This document shows positions 1 to 5,131 of a DNA stretch of 5,627 bases, one piece after another. The stretch is from Enterocloster bolteae (GTDB lineage: Bacteria > Bacillota_A > Clostridia > Lachnospirales > Lachnospiraceae): positions 1-5,627 of the forward strand of contig JAETTS010000194.1 of assembly GCA_021769025.1 (NCBI GenBank), given 5' to 3'. Position 1 is the stretch's first letter. Every line of letters starts with the position of its first letter. The translations under genes and the position numbers were made by a program. The notes below the pieces were generated by a model. That model ran no database searches and had not been told where the DNA came from. It was given only the letters and a program-made list of their open reading frames with translations.

Positions 1-54
1 CTATGTGAAATTTAACAATAGAAACGATGTGTATCACCGATTTTCTATACAAAT

Positions 55-88
55 AGTATAAAAAGTATATATGAACAGAATATGAACA
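55..88 (-). promoter_or_regulatory. Possible leftward Pho-type promoter with phased direct repeats
   Basis: Read on the minus strand, TGTTCAT occurs at 88-82 and again at 77-71, an 11-bp period giving a 7-4-7 arrangement of 18 bp. Ten bases further on lies TATACT at 60-55, a good -10. A third related copy, GTTTCATA, sits at 110-103, two 11-bp periods upstream. Repeats in helical phase about 10 bp before a -10, with no clear -35, are the known geometry of PhoB-type response regulator boxes; the core here matches the E. coli half-site CTGTCAT only partly. The controlled gene would lie left of the window and cannot be seen, so both the regulator and the promoter are inferred. Confidence 0.35.
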
Positions 89-190
89 TAGTGTAAATAG
101 ATTATGAAACTTACAACCACCCCCAAAATACCTCCAAATTACAAACCCCAAAATTTGTATGAATCCAAGATATAAACACGAGAAGAGGTA

Positions 191-199
191 TGGTATAAT
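191..199 (+). promoter_or_regulatory. Extended -10 promoter
   Basis: TGGTATAAT is a perfect extended -10 element (TGn followed by TATAAT at 194-199). No recognisable TTGACA lies 17 bp upstream (171-176 is TATAAA), which fits an extended -10 promoter that does not need a strong -35. Transcription would start near 206, roughly 20 bases before the large inverted repeat at 226-286 and about 320 bases before the first gene at 530. It is the best rightward promoter seen upstream of that gene. Confidence 0.55.
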
Positions 200-225
200 G
201 TCCACGTAGGCAATGAGCACTGCGC

Positions 226-286
226 AAAAAGACAGGCATGAATTGTCGTCATGCTTGCATGTAAGAAAATTCATGCCTGTCTTTTT
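226..286 (+). terminator. Large hairpin with T tract: intrinsic terminator or attenuator
   Basis: The arms AAAAAGACAGGCATGAATT (226-244) and AATTCATGCCTGTCTTTTT (268-286) are perfect 19-bp reverse complements. The 23-base interior holds a second small stem, CATGC (250-254) and GCATG (257-261), with a TT loop, so the RNA would be a two-tier hairpin. The right arm ends in T5, and the left arm starts with A5, so the structure could terminate transcription in either direction. It begins only about 20 bases after the start predicted from the 194-199 promoter. It could instead be the structured end of an interspersed repeat. The hairpin is certain; the terminator role is inferred. Confidence 0.6.
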
Positions 287-291
287 CCATA

Positions 292-397
292 GGGCGAAGC
301 CCGTGAGCGAGAAGGAGCGAAGCGCATTCGAGCGCCACTGCGGACCCGATCGAAGCAGATCCAAGCGCCACTGCGTATCCAATCGAAGCAGATCTAA
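292..397. repeat. GC-rich block with 33-bp tandem repeat and mini-hairpin motifs
   Basis: Two adjacent 33-bp units, 332-364 and 365-397, both begin GCGCCACTGC and share GAAGCAGATC; they differ at only about five positions. Just upstream are GGGCGAAGCCC (292-302, a 4-bp stem with GAA loop) and another GCGAAGC at 317-323. The block is richer in GC than the AT-rich sequence on its left. Open frames cross it on both strands (for example 213-425 plus and 249-467 minus) because the unit length is a multiple of three, but none has a convincing ribosome binding site and they overlap each other. It looks like an intergenic repeat element and not a gene; family membership would need a genome-wide comparison. 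Confidence 0.65.
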
Positions 398-529
398 ATC
401 GCCCCCCAACTTCACTGCCCATTGAGAAACCACAAACCCACCCCGCTACCACAAAGCGGACAAGCATGAACTCTCACAAAATCAGAGAGATTCCGAGAGT
501 ACATGAATATACATTGGAGGAAACGATAA
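398..529. other. Leader region without gene, upstream of the GGDEF-EAL gene
   Basis: No gene is supported here. A 17-base stretch at 459-475 (GACAAGCATGAACTCTC) matches the left arm of the 226-286 hairpin (GACAGGCATGAATTGTC) at 14 positions, so it may be a decayed copy marking the right end of a repeat element. ACTCTC (470-475) can pair with GAGAGT (495-500). GGAGG at 516-520 is the ribosome binding site of the gene starting at 530. No riboswitch consensus was recognised, including c-di-GMP classes. Confidence 0.4.
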
Positions 530-1867
530 ATGGGGGTATTTGCAAAAAAGGGAAAACCAGAAGAAGAAGAAGTAAGACGTGCATCGCAAGACCTGAACCA
601 GCAGCAGGAGAAGAAAGAAAATGACAGCAAGTCCTGTTACAGCCATCTGGAAGCACAGTTTTTAATGAAAAACCATGGGGTTGTGCTAAAGATATACATT
701 GAAAATTTCAAGAGAATGAATGATCTCTTCGGCTTAGAATACTGTGATGAGTTGTTAGAGGAAATACTAAACTACCTGGAACAAAAAACCGGTTGCGTGG
801 TTTACCGTTATGTCGGCGTAGAGTTTATCATTATCATGAAAAACCGAACTATAGCAGATGCATCCTGGCTTGTGGAACAGCTAACCGAACGGTTCAATGA
901 AAGCTGGACCATAAAAGGCACGGATTGCCTGTGTTCGGTTCAGATTGCCTTATGCGCCTATCCTGGATATGCCTCCAACGTAGGCGAGATACTGAAATAT
1001 CTGGATATGGCCGTATCCCACGGGGCAGAGCAAGGAAGCAATCAAGCCATTGTCTACGATAAAGAACTGCACCAGCAGTTTGTGCGCAGGCAGATTATTG
1101 CCAAATACTTAAATACCGCCATATCCAAAGGAGAGACGGAAGTCAGCTACCGACCTATCTATGACAGGGAGAAAAAGGGCTTCTCCAGGGCAGAATTCCA
1201 GATGAGGATATTTGTTCCGGATTTGGGAATGATTGACAGCAGCGAATATCTGCCTATTGCCGAGGATACCGGGCAGATCCGGCAGGTAGAATATTATGCT
1301 CTGGACAGAGCGGCGGCAGCAGTTGCAGGCCTTTTGCAGAAGAAGAGAAATTTTGAATCCATTGCCCTTCCCATATCATCGATGCTTCTTCTTCAGGGAG
1401 ATTTTCTTCAGGAAGTGTCTCGGGTGATAGAGGCCTATGAGCTCCCACCCAAGAAGCTTGCCATTGAGATTGACGAGTATGTGGCAGTAGCTTCCTATGC
1501 CAGGCTAACGGTGCTTTTACAAGGGCTGTCCTGGATGGGAGTGGAATTAATCCTAAATAATTTCGGATCCGGAAGTACAGGGTTGAGCCGGATTTTCGAC
1601 CTTCCGGTGGATACCCTGAAGTTTAACCGCGCTTTTGTGGGAGAACTGGAGAACAGCGCCAAATTTGCCCCTGTAATCGGCGGCCTGGTACAGATTGCCA
1701 AAAAGATGAAGAAAAAGGTGATTGCTGAAGGCGTTGAGACCCAGAGACAGCGGGAATTTTTAGACAAGTTTGGCTGTACCATGCAGATGGGCTCATATTA
1801 TTCACCAGTGATACCAGAGAAGGAATTGTTGTCTGTTTTAAGGACATTTTCGGATGGTTCCAGATAG
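530..1867 (+). CDS. Degenerate GGDEF-EAL domain protein, probably catalytically inactive
   Basis: This 445-residue soluble protein has a charged, probably disordered N-terminus (1-38), a GGDEF-fold domain (about 45-178) and an EAL-fold domain (about 185-440), with no membrane segment or signal peptide. Active GGDEF domains make cyclic di-GMP and EAL domains degrade it. Here the GGDEF signature reads VGVEF (95-99), the metal-binding Asp of the usual DxD-FK region is Tyr56, and no RxxD inhibitory site precedes the motif. In the EAL domain Glu222 remains but the motif is EFQ, the metal-binding Asn of VNLS is Pro281, the DDFG aspartates are Asn343-Asn344, and LKxD is LKFN; Lys364 and EGVET (400-404) persist. 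Both activities are therefore probably lost, leaving a binding or scaffold role by inference. ATG at 530 follows GGAGG (516-520) by nine bases. It lies 80 bp before the pyrophosphatase gene. Confidence 0.92.
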   Translation: MGVFAKKGKPEEEEVRRASQDLNQQQEKKENDSKSCYSHLEAQFLMKNHGVVLKIYIENFKRMNDLFGLEYCDELLEEILNYLEQKTGCVVYRYVGVEFIIIMKNRTIADASWLVEQLTERFNESWTIKGTDCLCSVQIALCAYPGYASNVGEILKYLDMAVSHGAEQGSNQAIVYDKELHQQFVRRQIIAKYLNTAISKGETEVSYRPIYDREKKGFSRAEFQMRIFVPDLGMIDSSEYLPIAEDTGQIRQVEYYALDRAAAAVAGLLQKKRNFESIALPISSMLLLQGDFLQEVSRVIEAYELPPKKLAIEIDEYVAVASYARLTVLLQGLSWMGVELILNNFGSGSTGLSRIFDLPVDTLKFNRAFVGELENSAKFAPVIGGLVQIAKKMKKKVIAEGVETQRQREFLDKFGCTMQMGSYYSPVIPEKELLSVLRTFSDGSR

Positions 1868-1915
1868 GGTAAGCATGCTCCGTGTAGCCGTATCTTTCAA
1901 TTAAATAAATAGAGA

Positions 1916-1936
1916 GTAACAGCATTCAGCTGTTAC
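1916..1936 (+). promoter_or_regulatory. Hairpin abutting the ribosome binding site of the pyrophosphatase gene
   Basis: GTAACAGC (1916-1923) and GCTGTTAC (1929-1936) are perfect 8-bp reverse complements around an ATTCA loop. The structure ends three bases before the GGAGG at 1940-1944, which itself lies only three bases before the ATG at 1948, a tight spacing. There is no T run after it, so it is not a standard terminator. A stem here could affect ribosome loading or mRNA stability, or be an operator for a dimeric regulator. The inverted repeat is observed; the role is inferred. Confidence 0.5.
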
Positions 1937-1947
1937 AATGGAGGAAA

Positions 1948-3624
1948 ATGACAGAATATAACAGGGAAAAAACGATTGTAGTAGGACACAAAAACCCGGA
2001 TACGGATTCTATCTGTTCTGCCATCTGTTATGCGAACCTGAAAAAGGCCCTTACGGGTCAGGAGTTTCAGCCAGGAAGGGCAGGGCAGGTAAATGGGGAG
2101 ACCCAGTTTGTGTTGGATTACTTTGGTGTGGAAGCACCGGAGCTGATTGAGCATGTAAAGACCGAGGTGCGTGATATTGACATCCGCAAGATCAAAGGGG
2201 TAAATAAAAACATTTCTCTGAAAAAGGCCTGGAATACCATGCAGGAGGCAAGTGTGGTGACCCTTCCTGCCGTGACAGAGGACAATATGCTGGAGGGACT
2301 GATTACGGTAAGCGATATCGCCCAGTCTTACATGAATGTATATGACAGCAGCATACTTTCCAAGGCTAACACTCAGTACTCCAACATTATCGAGACTCTG
2401 GAAGGAGCTCTGATCATCGGTGATGAGAACGCCTATTTCAACCAGGGAAAGGTACTGATTGCAGCAGCCAATCCGGATATGATGGAGTATTACATCAACA
2501 AGAATGATCTGGTAATTCTGGGAAACCGCTATGAGTCTCAACTGTGTGCTATTGAGATGGAGGCAGCCTGTATCATTGTCTGTGAAGGAGCAGCCGTGTC
2601 CATGACCATAAAAAAGCTTGCCCAGGAGCATGGCTGTACGGTGCTTACCACGCCGTATGACGCATACACGGCAGCCCGCCTGGTAAACCAGAGCATGCCC
2701 ATCAGTTATTTTATGAAGACGGAAAATCTGATCACCTTTGAGGAGACCGATGTGATCGATGAGATCAAGGACGTGATGGCCAGCAAACGCCATCGTGATT
2801 TTCCTGTTCTGGACAAGGACGGAAAATATAAAGGGATGATCTCCAGACGAAACCTTTTGGGAGCCAGAGGAAAATCCTTGATTCTTGTGGATCATAATGA
2901 GAAGAGCCAGGCAGTGGATGGGGTGGAAGGCGCCAGGATCCGGGAGATCATTGACCATCACAGGCTGCGTTCGATTGAGACTATATCTCCGGTATTTTTT
3001 CGGAATCAGCCATTGGGATGCACGGCTACGATCATTTATCAGATGTATCAGGAGACTGGCACGCCCCTTGACCGGACCATTGCCGGGCTTCTGTGCAGTG
3101 CCATCATATCAGATACCTTGCTGTTCCGCTCTCCTACCTGCACCCAGGTGGACAAACAGGCAGCGCTGGCACTGGCAGAGATTGCGGGGATTCAGATAGA
3201 GGATTATGCGGTGGCTATGTTCTCCGCAGGAAGCAATCTGAAAAATAAGACAGAGGAAGACATTTTCTATCAGGACTTTAAGCGGTTCACAGCTGGGAAG
3301 ATCAGCTTTGGAGTGGGACAGATCAACTCCCTTAACGGACAGGAACTGGAACAGTTGCGAGGGCGCATGGCGCCTTATATCAAACAGGCATTTCAGACAC
3401 ACAATGTGGATATGATGTTTTTTATGCTGACCAACATATTGACAGAATCGACCACCCTTCTCTGTGAGGGGCAGGGAGCCGGGCAGATGATCCTGGAGGC
3501 ATTCCATGTGGAGAGCGATGAGGCAGCACAGAAAGAGGCAAAACAAGGGGTTGTAGAACTTCCCAAGGTGGTGTCCAGGAAGAAACAGCTGATTCCGGCT
3601 ATTATGGTGGCGTTACAGGGCTAA
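1948..3624 (+). CDS. ppaC: Manganese-dependent inorganic pyrophosphatase with CBS and DRTGG domains (family II)
   Basis: It hydrolyses cytoplasmic pyrophosphate to two phosphates, pulling biosynthetic reactions forward. The DHH phosphoesterase motifs are all present: GHKNPDTDS (13-21, metal ligands His14, Asp18, Asp20), VDHNE (314-318), IDHH (335-338), ISDT (387-390, Asp389), and the C-terminal substrate-binding SRKKQ (543-547) of the DHHA2 domain. At 558 residues it is far longer than the roughly 310-residue plain enzyme because CBS1 (about 73-130), a DRTGG domain (about 135-245) and CBS2 (about 250-305) are inserted between the first two metal-binding motifs. In characterised clostridial relatives adenine nucleotides bind the CBS pair (AMP and ADP inhibit) and diadenosine polyphosphates activate when DRTGG is present; the same is inferred here. 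The ATG at 1948 follows GGAGG (1940-1944) closely and gives the usual family N-terminus. It may head the downstream gene string. Confidence 0.96.
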   Translation: MTEYNREKTIVVGHKNPDTDSICSAICYANLKKALTGQEFQPGRAGQVNGETQFVLDYFGVEAPELIEHVKTEVRDIDIRKIKGVNKNISLKKAWNTMQEASVVTLPAVTEDNMLEGLITVSDIAQSYMNVYDSSILSKANTQYSNIIETLEGALIIGDENAYFNQGKVLIAAANPDMMEYYINKNDLVILGNRYESQLCAIEMEAACIIVCEGAAVSMTIKKLAQEHGCTVLTTPYDAYTAARLVNQSMPISYFMKTENLITFEETDVIDEIKDVMASKRHRDFPVLDKDGKYKGMISRRNLLGARGKSLILVDHNEKSQAVDGVEGARIREIIDHHRLRSIETISPVFFRNQPLGCTATIIYQMYQETGTPLDRTIAGLLCSAIISDTLLFRSPTCTQVDKQAALALAEIAGIQIEDYAVAMFSAGSNLKNKTEEDIFYQDFKRFTAGKISFGVGQINSLNGQELEQLRGRMAPYIKQAFQTHNVDMMFFMLTNILTESTTLLCEGQGAGQMILEAFHVESDEAAQKEAKQGVVELPKVVSRKKQLIPAIMVALQG

Positions 3625-3660
3625 GGGAGAAAGACATAAAAAAACCGGAGGTATAAGAAG

Positions 3661-3939
3661 GTGACATTTGTTTACCCGGCGGTGTTTACACCGCATAAGG
3701 ATGGAAAGGGATATCATGTTGTATTTCCGGATCTGGCAGACTGTGTGGCGGACGGGCCGGATCTGGAGGATGCCATAGACAATGCCAAGGAGGCGGCTTA
3801 TAATTGGATCTGTGTGGAGCTGGAGGAGGATGAACCGGAGCTTCCGGAAGTTTCCCATGAGGAAGATATGAAGCTTCCTGCGGGAAGCTTTGTGAAACAG
3901 CTGATGATCGTGGTAAAGCTGCTTCCTGACAATGATTGA
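3661..3939 (+). CDS. Solo HicB-like protein (type II antitoxin family fold)
   Basis: The 92-residue product matches the HicB partial RNase H-like fold: an N-terminal strand (YPAVFTPHKDGKGYHVVFPD, 5-24), the FPDL..C motif (22-28) and the helix following DGPDLEDAIDNAKEAAYNWI (31-50). Classical HicB antitoxins neutralise the HicA mRNA interferase and usually carry a C-terminal ribbon-helix-helix or HTH DNA-binding domain. Here the acidic tail (53-70) and final segment (71-92) show no clear such domain. No HicA-like small basic protein with a double-stranded-RNA-binding fold is encoded next to it: the neighbours are pyrophosphatase and flavin reductase genes. It is thus an orphan, and its function is unknown. 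Start is GTG at 3661, nine bases after GGAGG (3647-3651); no ATG gives a better start. It begins 36 bp after the pyrophosphatase gene. Confidence 0.85.
   Translation: MTFVYPAVFTPHKDGKGYHVVFPDLADCVADGPDLEDAIDNAKEAAYNWICVELEEDEPELPEVSHEEDMKLPAGSFVKQLMIVVKLLPDND
3871..3890 (+). repeat. Inverted repeat inside the hicB-like gene
   Basis: AAGCTTCC (3871-3878) and GGAAGCTT (3883-3890) form a perfect 8-bp stem with a TGCG loop inside the coding sequence for residues 71-77. A 10-bp perfect palindrome, CTTCCGGAAG, lies 21 bases upstream at 3841-3850. No T run follows, so it is not a terminator. It might be an mRNA structure near the 3' end of this gene, or chance arising from repeated Lys-Leu-Pro type codons. 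Confidence 0.45.
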
Positions 3940-3951
3940 AGGGCAGAAACC

Positions 3952-4545
3952 ATGGAAAAAGAAAAGACTATACCAAAACAACATTGGCAGGGTGGAAATA
4001 TGTTATATCCGGTTCCAGCAGTCATGGTCAGTTGCATGAGAGAGGGAGAAAAGCCCAACATCATTACTGTGGCCTGGACAGGAACCGTGTGTTCTGCTCC
4101 GCCTATGGTATCCATCTCTGTCCGGAAGGAACGGTATTCGTACCATATCTTGAAGGAATCAAAGGAATTTGTGATCAATCTGGTGACCAAAGATCTGGTA
4201 TTTGCCGCAGATTATTGTGGCGTGAAGTCTGGAAGAGACACAGATAAGTTTCATCAGATGAAATTGACAGTTCAGCCCTCCAGACATATTCAGGCACCTG
4301 GGATTGGGGAAAGCCCTTTGAACCTGGAATGCAGGGTGACCCAGGTTCTTCCTTTGGGAAGCCATGATCTGTTTTTGGCAGAGGTTTTAGGTGTGACGGT
4401 GGATGACCGATATATGGATAAAGCCGGTAAATTTCATTTGAATGACGCAGGGCTTGTCGCTTATTCCCATGGAGAGTATTTTGAATTGGGAGAGAAACTG
4501 GGGAGATTCGGATATTCTGTGGCAAGGAAAAAGAAAAGGAAGTAA
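3952..4545 (+). CDS. Flavin reductase family protein (FMN-binding split barrel)
   Basis: The 197-residue cytoplasmic protein belongs to the flavin reductase / flavoredoxin group that binds FMN and moves electrons from NAD(P)H, or serves as a small flavoprotein. Visible family features are the N-terminal YPVPAVMVS strand (19-27), the FMN-site segment NIITVAWTGTVCSAPPMVSI (36-55), the basic SVRKERYSY turn (56-64), FVINL (73-77), and the closing YFELGEKLGRFGYSV (176-190) often seen in clostridial members. The C-terminus is strongly basic (ARKKKRK). Length is normal for the family. The exact substrate cannot be read from sequence. ATG at 3952 is preceded by AAGGG (3939-3943), which overlaps the stop of the hicB-like gene, 12 bp away, so the two are probably co-translated. 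Confidence 0.9.
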   Translation: MEKEKTIPKQHWQGGNMLYPVPAVMVSCMREGEKPNIITVAWTGTVCSAPPMVSISVRKERYSYHILKESKEFVINLVTKDLVFAADYCGVKSGRDTDKFHQMKLTVQPSRHIQAPGIGESPLNLECRVTQVLPLGSHDLFLAEVLGVTVDDRYMDKAGKFHLNDAGLVAYSHGEYFELGEKLGRFGYSVARKKKRK

Positions 4546-4600
4546 GGGATTGGGAGAAGGATGCGGATGCTGCAAGGGGTGAGGCAGCAGGAGAGCAAAG

Positions 4601-5131
4601 ATGAAGAAGGATGTTAGGAATATTACACTGATCGGTATGCCTGCGGCGGGCAAAAGTATGGTAGGAGTGCTTTTAGCCAAGCGGCTGGGATATTCATTTG
4701 TGGATGTAGATATTCTGATCCAGGAAAAGGAACAACGGTTGTTAAAAGAGATTATCGCCCAGGAAGGCTTGAATGGATTTCTGGAGGTGGAGAACCGCAT
4801 CAACAGCCAACTTAAGGTGGAACGTTCGGTTATTGCGCCAGGTGGCAGTGTGATCTATGGAAAAGAGGCTATGGAGCATCTGAAAGAGATCAGCACAGTG
4901 GTGTACTTAAAATTAAGCTATGAGGAAGTGGAGAAACGTCTAGGGAATCTTCAGGATCGGGGCGTAGCGCTGAAGGACGGTATGACGCTTTTGGATCTCT
5001 ACCGTGAAAGGGTTCCCTATTATGAACAATACGCGGACATCACCATAGAAGAGGCCAAAAAGACGGCAGGAGACGTGGTAGATGAATTGAGAACAATGTT
5101 TACAATAAAAAGGGAGGATGATAGGCTATGA
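4601..5131 (+). CDS. Shikimate-kinase-fold P-loop kinase, substrate uncertain
   Basis: This 176-residue protein aligns end to end with AroK-type shikimate kinases, which phosphorylate shikimate at O3 in chorismate synthesis. Seen: Walker A GMPAAGKS (12-19), FVDVD (33-37, with the substrate and metal Asp positions 35 and 37), PGG (80-82) in place of the usual GGG, a lid arginine Arg120, and RVPYYEQYAD (137-146), whose Arg137 matches the substrate arginine near residue 136 of M. tuberculosis AroK. However, the conserved arginine of the FRxxE motif (Arg58 in that enzyme), which contacts the shikimate carboxylate, is replaced: the sequence is FLEVE (60-64). No other aromatic pathway gene is nearby. 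It may phosphorylate another small molecule. ATG at 4601 lies seven bases after AGGAG (4589-4593). Its stop overlaps the next gene by ATGA. Confidence 0.78.
   Translation: MKKDVRNITLIGMPAAGKSMVGVLLAKRLGYSFVDVDILIQEKEQRLLKEIIAQEGLNGFLEVENRINSQLKVERSVIAPGGSVIYGKEAMEHLKEISTVVYLKLSYEEVEKRLGNLQDRGVALKDGMTLLDLYRERVPYYEQYADITIEEAKKTAGDVVDELRTMFTIKREDDRL

Noticed and set aside
332..397. Possible CRISPR array
   Set aside because: There are only two adjacent copies with no unique spacers between them, so it is a tandem duplication.
213..425. A 70-codon plus-strand open frame
   Set aside because: It runs through the palindrome and tandem repeats, has no proper ribosome binding site (GTAGG only two bases before the ATG), and its composition reflects the repeat.
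249..467. A 72-codon minus-strand open frame over the repeat block
   Set aside because: It overlaps the plus-strand frame through the same repeats, lacks similarity to any family I recognise, and its Ala/Ser repeats come from the 33-bp units.
398..529. Possible c-di-GMP riboswitch before the GGDEF-EAL gene
   Set aside because: The conserved core of the known c-di-GMP riboswitch classes was not found in the leader.
1868..1915. Possible promoter or terminator between the GGDEF-EAL and pyrophosphatase genes
   Set aside because: The AT-rich TTAAATAAATAG has no convincing -35/-10 pair, and no stem followed by a T run is present.
1933..2961. A long (342-codon) minus-strand frame opposite the pyrophosphatase gene
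   Set aside because: It is a shadow of the plus-strand gene, whose catalytic motifs are unambiguous; the minus translation shows no recognisable domain.
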